Shown: one piece after another, positions 43,514-52,837 of the stretch | How positions within the stretch are numbered: the stretch's first letter is position 1 | How the letters are laid out: every line of letters starts with the position of its first letter | Source of the DNA: Methanosarcina acetivorans C2A | Lineage (GTDB): Archaea > Halobacteriota > Methanosarcinia > Methanosarcinales > Methanosarcinaceae | DNA: 64,000 nucleotides | Direction: 5' to 3' | Assembly (NCBI RefSeq): GCF_000007345.1 | Contig: NC_003552.1 | Coordinates: 2,356,001 to 2,420,000 of the forward strand | The notes under the pieces: model-generated | What the model was told of the DNA's origin: nothing | Seen by the model: the letters and a program-made list of their open reading frames with translations, nothing else | Databases searched by the model: none | Position numbers and translations under genes: made by a program

Positions 43514-44803
43514 TCACTTCTTTTTCTCTCCCCCTTTCCCAAGATTTTTCCTGACCACTTTTCTTCCTTGCTTTTTTTCCTGCCCTCGGCCTTTATCAGT
43601 TCCCCCTCCTTCCAGCTTTTTCCTCGCCCATTCACTCTTCTTAGCTTCTCCTCCAGGGCCTTTCCTTACCCGTTCTTCCCTTTTAACTCCTTTTCCTCGC
43701 CGCTCTCTTTCCTGACCCCGACTTCTTTTCACGATCTCACCTGTCGGCTCTTTTCTCGTCCAGACGCTCCTCCCTACTTCCGGCTTTTCTTCTTCCGTTT
43801 CCTCTTCGTCTTCCTCTTCATCGAAGTCGATTCCGAGTTTGGAACTTATGGAGTTTCTTGCCTGTCGGGCATCGGGATAGTCCGGCCGGATCCGGAGGGC
43901 TCTTTCAAAGGCTCCGAGGGCTTCGTCGTCTTTTTCAAGACCGGCAAGAATCATGCCCTTGCAGTACCAGGCTTCGGCTAAATCGGGTTTTATTGAGATA
44001 GCCTTGTTGCAGGGCTCAAGCGCTTTTTTATATTTACCGAGCTTGAGGTGGACCAGTGCCTTTCCGACCCAGGTTTTTGCATTGTCAGGGTTTATCTGGA
44101 GGGCGGAATCGTAAGCTATTATAGCTTCAACCGGCCGGTCCAGGCTGCAAAGGGCAAAGGCTTTTCCTTCCCAGGCGCGGGCAAGTTTGGGGTTTATTTT
44201 GAGGGCGGAATCGTAGGCTCTTATGGATTCCTCATATCTGCCGAGGTCAGCCAGGACAGTGCCTTTTGCATGCCAGGCGCCTGCCAGTTTGGGATTGGAA
44301 GTAAGAGCTTTTTCAGAGGCTTCAAGAGCTTTTTCGTGCTGTCCGAGCCTGCAGAGGACGGAGGTTTTCAGGTTCCAGGCCTTGTCATTATCCGGCTTTA
44401 ATTCAAGCAACCTGTCAAACACCTGCAGGGCATCTTCTTCCCTATTAAGTTGAAGGAGCACGAAACCCTTTTCGTAGAGGTAGGCAGGATTTTCAGGTTC
44501 GATACCAAGAGCTTTTTCATAGGCTTTCAAGGAGTCCTTATACATCCTGTGCCTCAGATAAACCGAGCCTTTACCTGCCCAGGCGGCTGCATCCCCAGGG
44601 TTTGTCTCCAGGGTTTTTTGATAAGGCTCAAGGGCTTTTTTCAGGCGGTCATATGCTGTTTCACTGGATTTGTCTGCCCTGCCCGCACCGGTCTTAGGGG
44701 TTCTGCCTTTCTTGCCTGCGCCTTTTTTTCCTGTTTTACCTGCTCTGTCCGGCCTGTCTTCCTTACCTGTCCTGTCTGGATTTTTTTTAAAATCATTTGC
44801 CAT
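43514..44803 (-). CDS. TPR protein with basic low-complexity ends
   Basis: The 429-residue protein consists of a Lys/Gly-rich N-terminus (about 45 residues), about seven canonical TPR units from residue 50 to 300 (for example AWAGKGSVYLRHRMYKDSLK and AYEKALGIEPENP), and a highly basic tail (residues 340-429) rich in Arg, Lys, Glu and Gly. TPR units bind partner proteins; the basic tails may bind nucleic acid or ribosomes. Long pyrimidine stretches on the plus strand create spurious frames opposite. The ATG is followed directly by coding; ribosome site weak. Confidence 0.85.
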   Translation of the reverse strand: MANDFKKNPDRTGKEDRPDRAGKTGKKGAGKKGRTPKTGAGRADKSSETAYDRLKKALEPYQKTLETNPGDAAAWAGKGSVYLRHRMYKDSLKAYEKALGIEPENPAYLYEKGFVLLQLNREEDALQVFDRLLELKPDNDKAWNLKTSVLCRLGQHEKALEASEKALTSNPKLAGAWHAKGTVLADLGRYEESIRAYDSALKINPKLARAWEGKAFALCSLDRPVEAIIAYDSALQINPDNAKTWVGKALVHLKLGKYKKALEPCNKAISIKPDLAEAWYCKGMILAGLEKDDEALGAFERALRIRPDYPDARQARNSISSKLGIDFDEEEDEEETEEEKPEVGRSVWTRKEPTGEIVKRSRGQERERRGKGVKREERVRKGPGGEAKKSEWARKKLEGGGTDKGRGQEKKQGRKVVRKNLGKGGEKKK

Positions 44804-45254
44804 AGTATCGTTCCCGTGTAATTCGGTTTAGAGTGATTTTGATAGGGTAATTCTTTTTTTGCATGAGAATTAGGTACACACCCAACCTCTCCCCTGCGGG
44901 CGGCAAATTCACCGAGAAATCTTATCTCAAAGTCCGTTCTCTTATTTCAAACTGATCCTGTTAACTTATTATAGCTCCGGAGACGAGAAATAACCTTCTC
45001 GATGTTTCGGAAAAGCCAGAATGACTGTTATGAAATAACTGATACGAATGGATAATCTTTTCACATGGAAAAAAACCTGCTGATAGAATAGAAATGTAAA
45101 TAGCCGTTTCCCGGTTAAAAAAGCCGATAGATAGCGTATTTCTTCTTCAGTTATCGAGATATTTAGATAAGTTTGGCTAAAAATATTATATAACTTTCTA
45201 TTATATCCCTAAATTGATAATATATGTTATATATTAAAATGCCATAATAATATT
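44804..45254. other. divergent promoter region
   Basis: This 451-base gap separates the minus-strand TPR gene from the plus-strand DUF389 gene. It is AT-rich at 45160-45250 with several TATA-like words (tatatgttatatatta near 45222), probably the DUF389 promoter. No gene was seen. Confidence 0.5.
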
Positions 45255-46592
45255 ATGCGTATTGTTCAGGTGCTTATTCCGGAAGGGAAGCGGGATTCGG
45301 TTCTGGCTGTGCTTGACGACGAGAAAATCGACTATGCAGTCTGGGACGAAACAGGGAGAGGGGAATTCGAAGCCCTGGTCCAGTTCCCCATACCTCCGAT
45401 CGGTGTCGAACCGGTGATGGCTAGGCTGCGTGAAGCGGGAATCAGCGAGAATGCGTACACAATCGTCCTGTCACCCGAGACGGTCGTTTCCTCACGTCTG
45501 GAGGCGTTGAAGAAACGTTATTCCGGACTTCGCATTTCCCGGGAAGAACTCATCGCACGTGCGGAAGACCTCGCACCCGCAACTTCCACTTTTTATGCTT
45601 TCCTTGTTTTAAGCACTATTATCGCTACAGGGGGGCTGCTGCTTAACTCTGCCGCAACAATCATAGGGGCAATGGTCGTTGCTCCGCTCATGGGCCCGGC
45701 AATCTCCGCCAGCGTCGGGACTGTCATCAATGAGAGAGAACTTGCCTCCCGTGGGATAAAACTACAGGTAGGAGGGCTCCTGCTTGCAATCCTGGTCGCT
45801 GCTTTGATAGGTTTACTCATGAAAGGAACGCTGCTTTTGCCTCCTGACCTCGATATCCGTAGCATAGGCCAGATTGCCGAGCGTACCAGCCCTAACTTCC
45901 TGTCCCTCTTCCTTGCACTGGGCTCAGGGCTTGCCGGCGCCATAAGCATTATGCGGGGCTCCGGGTCTACCCTCGTGGGGGTGGCAATTGCCGTTGCCCT
46001 CGTTCCTCCGGCTGCAACATCGGGGCTCGGGATTGCCTGGGGACTCTATGGTGTTGCGCTGACAGCGGGTGTACTGGTGCTCGTGAACCTGCTTGCCATC
46101 AACGTATCTGCCCTTATCCTGTTCTGGCTTTCAGGCTTTCGCCCTGCTGAGGAAAAGGCTGTTGGACATGCCCGCGCCGCAGTGATCTCACGCACCGCAG
46201 TCCTCGTCGTCTTAATCGCCATCCTCTCCATAGTTCTCGCCCTTGTCACTTACGCCTCCTTCCAGACCGCCCTTGTTGAACAGCAGGTTAACCAGGAACT
46301 GGAGATAATGTTTGAAGAACCCGAATATGCAGAAGCAGGATTTATACTGAGCGGGATCATAAATGTCGACTATAAACCCGGAGACATCCTGCTGGAAATA
46401 ATCGTCGACCACATACCCACAGTACCCCTGCAGAAAAAGCCGGTCATTGTGGGTTTTATCGTGGGGTATCAAGCCGGGGAAGAAATTCCTCCGGATATTG
46501 CCAGAATAGCTGACGAGCGGCTGAAAGAAGCTACCGGTAAAGAGGTTGAAGTCACTGTAGGATTCGTCGTGGCCCAGCAGACATCATATTAA
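45255..46592 (+). CDS. DUF389 membrane protein
   Basis: The 445-residue protein matches the DUF389 (TIGR00341-like) family. It has an N-terminal soluble domain (VQVLIPEGKRDSVLAVLDDE) up to about residue 105, then six or so membrane helices with the conserved stretch SAATIIGAMVVAPLMGPAIS near residues 131-150 and AVALVPPAATSGLG near 243-256, followed by a soluble C-terminal domain (from about 350). The function of the family is not established; transport is often assumed. It is GC-richer than its surroundings. Confidence 0.9.
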   Translation: MRIVQVLIPEGKRDSVLAVLDDEKIDYAVWDETGRGEFEALVQFPIPPIGVEPVMARLREAGISENAYTIVLSPETVVSSRLEALKKRYSGLRISREELIARAEDLAPATSTFYAFLVLSTIIATGGLLLNSAATIIGAMVVAPLMGPAISASVGTVINERELASRGIKLQVGGLLLAILVAALIGLLMKGTLLLPPDLDIRSIGQIAERTSPNFLSLFLALGSGLAGAISIMRGSGSTLVGVAIAVALVPPAATSGLGIAWGLYGVALTAGVLVLVNLLAINVSALILFWLSGFRPAEEKAVGHARAAVISRTAVLVVLIAILSIVLALVTYASFQTALVEQQVNQELEIMFEEPEYAEAGFILSGIINVDYKPGDILLEIIVDHIPTVPLQKKPVIVGFIVGYQAGEEIPPDIARIADERLKEATGKEVEVTVGFVVAQQTSY

Positions 46593-46768
46593 GCTCCGGG
46601 ACACCCTCCTCCCGGAAATTTCCTCTTTTCCTGTGTGAGCGCAGGTATAAAAACGATTGAAACCCATAAAAATCAAATTGCTTTTTAACTTTTGGACCCT
46701 ATTAACTGCACAGGATGTTTGTCCATCCTGTTCTTATAACATCTATCTATTTCTAATGATGATTTGTC
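46593..46768. other. intergenic region
   Basis: This short gap contains a weak CRISPR-repeat-like end (acgattgaaac near 46652-46662) and a Tandem T-rich segment. No gene was seen. Confidence 0.4.
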
Positions 46769-47617
46769 ATGACCCGGAGCTACTTCCCCAGCATCTTCTC
46801 CCACACTTCAAAACCCCCTCTTTTCGAACCCGGGGAACCCCAATTCTGGGATGACCCGCATATCTCAAAGAGCATGCTCAAAGCCCACCTTGACCAGACC
46901 CATGAAGGGGCAAGCCGGAAAACTGCAGAAATCGAAAAAACGGTTAGCCACCTGACAGGTTCAGGTTTCCTGAAAACAGGAGACAGGGTACTCGACCTTG
47001 GCTGCGGCCCGGGTCTTTACAGCAGCAGGTTATTCATGGAAGGCATGCAGGTCACGGGAATCGATATATCCCGGAGGTCTATAGACTATGCCCGCACTCA
47101 GGCTGAAAAGGAGCAGCATGATATTGATTATGTTTGCACCGATTTTTTCAATATTGAGTATGAGGAAACCTTTGATGTCGTGCTTCAGGTCTACGGGGAA
47201 ATCTGCACTTTTTCCGAGGAAAAAAGTGACCTGCTCCTGAACCTCATTCACAGGTCCTTGAATGACGAGGGGATTTTCATCTTTGAAGTGTCAACACGAG
47301 TGCTTCGAATGCGAGAGGGGCTCAAGAACAGGTGGTACGTCTCAGAAGGTGGATTCTGGAGGCCAGGAAGGCACCTTGTGCTGGAAGAAGGATTCGATTA
47401 CCCGGAAAATGAGACCTGGCTGAACCAGTATATCGTCACCGACGAAGATGGAACGGTAAGGACATACAGGCTCTGGTTGCATGATTATTCCCTTGAAACA
47501 ATAAGCCTGGCGCTTGAGCAGAGCGGATTTGAAGTTGAGCAGGTATGGAACAGTCTTTTAGGAGAACCGTACAGAAAAGGTGGAGACTGGATAGCCATAG
47601 CTGCGAGGAAAGTGTAG
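46769..47617 (+). CDS. class I SAM-dependent methyltransferase
   Basis: The 282-residue product has motif I VLDLGCGPGLYSSRL near residues 75-89, motif II end VTGIDISRRS near 97-106, and DVVLQVYGEICTFSEE near 135-150. The C-terminal half has beta segments (WLNQYIVTDEDGTVRTYRLW) typical of a substrate-binding lid. The target is unknown. The start at 46769 is an ATG without a clear ribosome site; a later Met (SKSMLKAH) is a possible alternative. Confidence 0.8.
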   Translation: MTRSYFPSIFSHTSKPPLFEPGEPQFWDDPHISKSMLKAHLDQTHEGASRKTAEIEKTVSHLTGSGFLKTGDRVLDLGCGPGLYSSRLFMEGMQVTGIDISRRSIDYARTQAEKEQHDIDYVCTDFFNIEYEETFDVVLQVYGEICTFSEEKSDLLLNLIHRSLNDEGIFIFEVSTRVLRMREGLKNRWYVSEGGFWRPGRHLVLEEGFDYPENETWLNQYIVTDEDGTVRTYRLWLHDYSLETISLALEQSGFEVEQVWNSLLGEPYRKGGDWIAIAARKV

Positions 47618-47834
47618 CCGAATTACCTGCCGGTAAATTGAAAATATCGGTTCGTCTAAAGGTCTCAAGATGGTGGTTCAGAGAATTTTGAAAAACTTAT
47701 AAAGATCAATGTCCTTCAACCTTGTATAAACCTGTATATAATTGACTAAACTGTCTGATTGACCAAACTGTCTGATTGACTAAACGGTCCAATCGTCTAA
47801 AAACGGCTAAAAGACAAAACTGCTGGGTGTATAT
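47618..47834. other. intergenic region with 20-bp repeat
   Basis: Between the methyltransferase and MBL-fold genes lies a short tandem repeat of about 20 bases (actgtctgattgaccaa and variants, 47746-47790). It is a likely place for the promoter and operator of the downstream gene. Confidence 0.5.
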
Positions 47835-48797
47835 ATGAATGAGCTGAATATTCGGGAAGCAGACCGACTGGAAATAACAGTCCTTATGGATAATTACACG
47901 GATATATTTCTAATAGAAAGCACCGACGTATGCAGACGACCACAGATACCTTTTTTTCCGCAGATGCTTTTTGCCGAACACGGCTTTTCGTGCCTGATCA
48001 AAGTATGGGCAGGGAATGAGGAGCACACCGTGTTGATGGATGCAGCAGTCACTCCAGCCAACCTATTTAATAACGCAGAGCTGTTGAAAGCTGATCTTGG
48101 CAGAATAGAAGCTGTTGCCCTCAGCCATGGGCATCCGGACCATTTTCTCGGGCTTGTTGACCTTTTGAAATTCGTAAGTAAAGAGCAGGGTAAAGAAGTT
48201 CCACTTGTTCTTCACCCCGATGCCTTTCTTGAACGCCGCTTTAATATTCCTGTAATCGGGCACCCTGTAATACTGCCCTCACTCGATGAAGGAGATCTGA
48301 AAGGAGCAGGAGCTGACATCATAAAGTCCGAAAAAGCGTCCCCTATTGCAAACGGCCTTATCCACACAACCGGAGAGGTCGAGCGCAAAATCCCCTTCGA
48401 AAAAGGTTTCCCCTGGGCTGAGGCAAAGGTTGACGGAAAATGGTTAACTGATCCCTTCCTGGATGATCAGGGACTTGTGATAAAATTGAAGGGTAAAGGG
48501 CTTGTTGTTATCAGCGGTTGCGCCCATGCAGGGATTATCAATACCGTAGAATATGCAAAAAAAATGGCTGGCACAGATAAGGTCCATGCAGTCCTGGGAG
48601 GTTTCCACCTGACCGGACGGCTCTTTGACCCTATTATCCAGCCTACTATAGATGAAATGAAAAGGATCTCCCCCGATCATATTGTGCCCATGCACTGCAC
48701 AGGCTGGAAAGCAATAAACCGCTTTGCCGAAGAGATGCCGGAACAATTCATACTCAATTCGGTCGGCACAACCTATGTATTTGGCGGAAATCCCTGA
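47835..48797 (+). CDS. metallo-beta-lactamase-fold hydrolase
   Basis: The 320-residue protein has the metal-binding motif SHGHPDHFLGL near residues 96-106 (His-X-His-X-Asp-His), a further ligand region SGCAHAGIINT near 227-237 and GGFHL near 257-261, ending with PMHCTGWKA near 286-294. The SGCAHAGI and GGFHL patterns match the archaeal MBL subgroup that includes 7,8-dihydropterin-6-methyl-ribofuranosylaminobenzene phosphate synthase, a methanopterin-pathway enzyme, but members of this subgroup vary. A specific assignment is not safe. Confidence 0.82.
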   Translation: MNELNIREADRLEITVLMDNYTDIFLIESTDVCRRPQIPFFPQMLFAEHGFSCLIKVWAGNEEHTVLMDAAVTPANLFNNAELLKADLGRIEAVALSHGHPDHFLGLVDLLKFVSKEQGKEVPLVLHPDAFLERRFNIPVIGHPVILPSLDEGDLKGAGADIIKSEKASPIANGLIHTTGEVERKIPFEKGFPWAEAKVDGKWLTDPFLDDQGLVIKLKGKGLVVISGCAHAGIINTVEYAKKMAGTDKVHAVLGGFHLTGRLFDPIIQPTIDEMKRISPDHIVPMHCTGWKAINRFAEEMPEQFILNSVGTTYVFGGNP

Positions 48798-49353
48798 GTC
48801 GAGATAGCCGAGAAGGAAAAATGGTATTCTGATCCATACAACCTAATTCACTACGCTGTACCGTTCTTGTCCCGCTCGACGCAGGAGAGAGGCCTTTTCC
48901 AAAAAACTGAAAAGAAGAAGGACAGAGACAAAGAAGAATTAAAAGCTTCTAAGGATGCTTATTAGTGTAAATGAGAAAAAACAGCTCCGGCCGGAGTAAA
49001 TTCAGTATATTTCTCATTCATTTTTCTGCTTATTGGTGAAGGGCCGCCAGGCAAGCTGGCGGAGGCACTTATATTTACCTGTAATTGAAAAGCTGCTGCC
49101 GGATTTAAGGAAATTGTTCTCTTAGTCCGGGAGACATTTCATTCAATTTTGTCGCTCTCAATTACGCTACTGGTTTTTTGAGTTACTTTTATTGGATGTC
49201 AGCTGATCAAGGCCCGTTGCGGCCCAGGAAGAGAAAAATAACATATTCCTTCCCGGAATCCGGGATAGGTGGGTTAATAAAAGACCAGGTAACCGGGAAA
49301 ACACCTTAATTTATTATAGGAACTTGAGTTTATAATTGTCTCAGTCTCCGGCT
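48798..49353. other. intergenic region with inverted dispersed repeat copy
   Basis: From 48841 to about 49260 the sequence is the inverted complement of the dispersed repeat at 889-1530, with the hairpin CCGCCAG, loop GCAAG, CTGGCGG at 49049-49067 preserved. It lies between the convergent MBL and DUF2284 genes. No protein gene was seen. Confidence 0.65.
48841..49260 (-). repeat. dispersed non-coding repeat, copy C
   Basis: Shared blocks with copies A and B, in inverse orientation: cgttcttgtcccgctc (reverse of the agaacgac block), the ccgccagg/ctggcgg hairpin with ggaggcacttat, and aattgaaaagctgctg. It also shares gttgcggcccaggaagag with copy D. Confidence 0.65.
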
Positions 49354-49989
49354 TCAGTCGATCAAAAGGATGGACATGGGTTCAGGCCGTCCCTTGATAG
49401 GGAATGTCAGAGGCATTTCAGCTTCTTCTGCCGTCTTTTTCATATTGATCCCGACAGCGTGTTCCGGAATCCTTGCCATGTTTGAATGGATGCAGAGTCC
49501 CTTTTCAACGTTGCACTTTTCACAGAGCCTGCATGAACCGTTAACAAATGCAACCGCAAAGGTAAAACCTTCGTTAAAAGCTGCCTTTTCAAGCTCAAGC
49601 ATTGAGAGCAGCGTTTTTTTGCTGTAGTCGAAATAATCGCCCCAGAACTTTCCTGCTTTTTCCCTTGTTTCTGCAGGGGCTTCCGGGTCAAGCCAGGTCT
49701 TGTAAGGGGCTTTTGCAATCTCCTCATCAGCAACCGCAGGCGAACGGAACTTGACAAGCAGGGCATACCTGTACTCTTTAAGTATTTCCCGAAACTCATC
49801 AACAGTAGGGACGTGCGGCGGGCATGTCAATTTTTTCCCGTACCCCATACAGCCTCTGCACTTTAAGACAACCCTTTTTTCCACAAAGACCTGATAGGTG
49901 GGAATTATCTTTGCGTCAACAGCTTCCAGCTCAAGGGCTTTTTTCACAAGGAACTCAAGTTCTTCGGGGGTTACATCTTGAAACGGCAT
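49354..49989 (-). CDS. DUF2284 Cys-rich metal-binding protein
   Basis: The 211-residue protein matches DUF2284. It has a first Cys cluster VVLKCRGCMGYGKKLTCPPH near residues 35-54 and a second CRLCEKCNVEKGLCIHS near residues 157-173, suggesting iron-sulfur or zinc binding. Between them is a segment starting RYALLVKF. Similar proteins are common in methanogens and anaerobes; the function is unknown. The ATG at 49989 is preceded by a ribosome site (gaaggga). Confidence 0.9.
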   Translation of the reverse strand: MPFQDVTPEELEFLVKKALELEAVDAKIIPTYQVFVEKRVVLKCRGCMGYGKKLTCPPHVPTVDEFREILKEYRYALLVKFRSPAVADEEIAKAPYKTWLDPEAPAETREKAGKFWGDYFDYSKKTLLSMLELEKAAFNEGFTFAVAFVNGSCRLCEKCNVEKGLCIHSNMARIPEHAVGINMKKTAEEAEMPLTFPIKGRPEPMSILLID

Positions 49990-50339
49990 AATCTTCCCTT
50001 CTCAAACCTATTTTTCACTCAAAAACGGCACATAAGTCATTTATCTCTTCGCTATTTTACCCGAAGACCGGATACTACTTAACTTTATTCAAATGCATTT
50101 GGCTCAGGCAATGTTTGATGCGGGCAATAGATCATTAACTCTTAAACACTCGCTCAAAAAGACAAACTTAAAAACAATGATAAAGTGAAGAGAAACAGGA
50201 GAGCGGGCTTTCCCGTAAAAAAGGAAAATGAAGAGAAAAAGGTAAATTAAAAGCTGATGACAATTAAAAGCTAACCACAACCCTTTGATAAAAGCAAAAA
50301 AAGATCAAACTGGCATAAATTTCGGTTCCCTTTTTCTTT

Positions 50340-50515
50340 CAAATCTGTATTTCTTTCTTTTTTGCAGAGTCTTCAGACAGGTTGACGGAGGCGCTTACAT
50401 TTACCGGAATTGAAAAGCAGCTTCAGGTCTCAATGTAAGTATTTATCTGACTGCCAGGCCGACCCCATTGCTGCGCGGCGCAGGGAGAGAAAAATATCTG
50501 TGTTTCTTGATTTCA
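50340..50515 (-). repeat. dispersed non-coding repeat, copy D
   Basis: This short inverted copy shares aggcgcttacatttaccg, aattgaaaagcagc and the gcggcgcagggagagaaaaat segment (first 20 bases: gcggcgcagggagagaaaaa) with copies A and C. The central hairpin is degraded here. Confidence 0.6.
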
Positions 50516-50733
50516 GGATTGACTTTTAATATTTTACCACTCTTTAACGGCAAACTTTCAGGGAAAATAGTACTCCTGGGCAAGTAATATAAAAAGATAT
50601 ATAATTAACAATGAGTAACAAAAAAGAAAACAAAAGTATTAAATAGCAGTTAGTAGTATAGAGAAGTGTCTCTACCCGACAGACACAAATCTAAAATCGC
50701 CTCCTAAATCGTCGAAAGCACCTGTAACTCCTT

Positions 50734-50767
50734 TTTTACCTCTGCCTGGTTTTTACAGGCAGAGGTC
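50734..50767. terminator. perfect hairpin, possible terminator
   Basis: An 11-base inverted repeat (acctctgcctg, loop gtttttac-like, caggcagaggt) lies about 40 bases before the left end of the IS1182-like element. The T-rich loop and position make a terminator or an element-border structure possible; there is no obvious upstream plus-strand gene. Confidence 0.35.
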
Positions 50768-50903
50768 AAGGGTGCCAAACCATTTCTGTGATTTCCATAA
50801 AATCTCTTCACAGACTGTCTCATAACCATTTTAAATTGTACAATTGGGTAATACCCATTTCAATTTTTATTTCATTTCAACAATGAGAGATAATTTTCAT
50901 GGG

Positions 50904-52521
50904 TCAACATAGAGTATTTGTTATTCTTGCTCGAATTCCCCCTTTATTCCACCCTTTACTTCCTCCTCCAACTATCATTTTCAGCATACTTTTCAGGTTT
51001 TTCCCTTCTCTTTTTATAAAGTCTGCTATTTTCTTTATATTATGTACAGTACACATCATAACAAATTCAATTCCTGTCTTCCTTTTTCCTCTCAATAGGA
51101 ATTCTCTGAACCCTCTATCCTGTTTCATCTGACCAAACACAGGTTCTACGGTAGACATTCTTTTCTGATACTTTTCTGTCCCCTTCTCTGTGTTCAGTTT
51201 ATCCCTCATATCCTCCATCAAATGTTCCCTAGGATCTCTTGTTATTGTCCTTTTTCCGCTCTTAGTGCCTATCCGAAAAGTCGGTAATGCGATCGAAAAG
51301 TTACAGCAGGTCTATAATAGCAGGGCATCCTCTTCGGTTTTGCATATTGCTAATGGTAAGTTACCATAGGTCACAACACTTTTCGGATAGGCTCTTAGTA
51401 CATGCATTTTTCAGCACACACTGAGAACAGTAGCTACATACATAATACCTTAAATCAGGTTCACCTTTCCTCTTTTGTATTCTTGTAAAGGGGATTTCAA
51501 ATGCAGCAGGACAATAATAGCAGTCTTTTTCTTCATCGTATGTAAAAAGAGACTTCCTGAACTTCCTGGTTTTTCCTTCTTTTTCAGCTTTATAGAAATT
51601 GTCAGGAATATAAGCATCAATGCCTTCTTCCTGTAAAAATTCCAGATTCTCATATGAGAAATAACCTGCATCTGCAAGTACTATTGTTGGTTTATATCCC
51701 AGTGTGTTTTTTACATTCTGTATCATTGGTTCTATTTGATGAAGGTCGTTTTCTTCGTTGACAACGTCTGCTGCAACGATTATTTGCTCTTTTTCATCAA
51801 CAGCAACCTGACAATTGTAGGAAGGTTTCTTGCTTCCATCTTTATGCTTCATAATTCGAGCATCGTTATCTGTGATGTTTATTTTTTTCAGCTTTTCTTC
51901 ATCAAGCTTCTTCTTAGCAGCTTTTATTTTTTCCAGTCTTTTCTTCTTGTCAACAAGCTCTTCTGGAATCTGATATGGTGTCGAGTCACCATAAATTTCA
52001 TCTTCATGTTTATCTGTCTCAATACTCTCTTTGAGTATCTTATCTATTTCTTTTTCGAGAGCATCCGAACTCTTGCTCTGTCTTGATGAAGCATTTGCCT
52101 TAACCTTTGTTCCGTCAATTGAGATACTGGAACCAATCATATCCATTTCTTTACAAAATGTGACAACCTGGGAAAAGATTTCTTTTATAGGGCCAAGATG
52201 AGTTGAACGGAATCGACAAATCGTATGAAAATCAGGTTTTTGCATGGCTGCCAGATACATAAATGCAGTATCAGTTTGAGTCATTTGTTGCAGTTTACGT
52301 GAACTTCTAATGCCTATAAGGTAACCATAAAGTAATATTTTTAAAAGAGGTCTTGGATGATAGGCTGGGCAGCCTTCCTTAGAGTAAGTGGATTCAATAG
52401 CAGTGATATCAACGACATCTACGATGTCGTTTAGTACTCTGGCGATATGGTTTTCAGGAACAAAATCTTCCAGGTCTAACGGAAGTAAAAACTGCTGCTT
52501 TTGATCGTACTTTCGAAACAT
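50904..52521 (-). pseudogene. IS1182-family transposase, split by MITE
   Basis: Joining 52521-51395 with 51261-50904 restores an unbroken frame of about 494 residues. It starts MFRKYDQKQQFLLPLDLEDF, has HPRPLLKILLYGYLIGIRSS near residue 55, the first catalytic Asp in ISIDGTKVKANAS near 131-143, the second in IVLADAGYFS near 284-293, and the final Glu in VEPVFGQMKQDRGFR in the last third. The MITE brings in a stop, so no full enzyme is made now. I start at the ATG at 52519-52521; a longer upstream frame lacks family resemblance. Confidence 0.88.
51266..51394 (-). mobile_element. 129-bp MITE inside the transposase gene
   Basis: This is the reverse-oriented twin of the MITE at 23144-23272, the same length and nearly identical. 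It is flanked by ttag (the complement of ctaa) at 51262-51265 and 51395-51398. Removing the element and one copy of the duplication restores the transposase frame (codons ACT AAG AGC GGA across the junction). Confidence 0.9.
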
Positions 52522-52621
52522 GGGAAACACTGGAATTTGTTTTGTAAAAAAGATAAAGATTACGGGTTTCTGACCCAAATGTATGATAGAGTATAGTTTT
52601 GAGACAACCTGTTCAGGAAGT

Positions 52622-52837
52622 TTTTATTTAAAAATTACAAAACTGCTATCGAAATGAAAACAACGTTATGGAAATTTTCTCGAAAATAAAAAAAATTAGA
52701 CGATTATTATTAAAATGAAGAGAGATAATTAATTAGAAGCCTAGGCTCTCCTTCCAGCAGCTTTGTATTTTCTTTTTTTTCAAAGTAAGCCGGAGAAGAC
52801 AGAGGATTTTATTACTGTATCTTAGGGGGGTTAAAAT
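52622..52837. promoter_or_regulatory. promoter region of the glutamate decarboxylase gene
   Basis: The gap is AT-rich (52625-52735) with no gene; a strong ribosome site (aggggggt) lies at 52826-52833 just before the ATG at 52838. Confidence 0.5.

Larger units (their letters stand above)
49990..50805. other. long intergenic region, no gene seen
   Basis: This 816-base stretch contains a degenerate inverted copy of the dispersed repeat (50340-50515) and a perfect 11-base hairpin at 50734-50767 (acctctgcctg ... caggcagaggt), which may be a terminator or an element end. Otherwise no coding or RNA gene was recognised. Confidence 0.5.
50806..52620 (-). mobile_element. IS1182-like element interrupted by a MITE
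   Basis: The ends are imperfect inverted repeats: cttcacagactgtctcataa at 50806-50825 and, at 52596-52620, a segment reading ttttgagacaacctgttcag. Inside is one transposase gene on the minus strand, which is broken by a 129-bp MITE. The boundaries are estimated from the inverted repeats. Confidence 0.75.

Noticed and set aside
43476-44821. Several plus-strand frames rich in Phe, Ser and Pro or Gly.
   Set aside because: They are complements of the Lys/Arg-rich and TPR-coding minus-strand gene.
46632-46662. A possible CRISPR-repeat remnant ending acgattgaaac.
   Set aside because: Only the last 11 bases match well; this could occur by chance, so I do not count it as a repeat.
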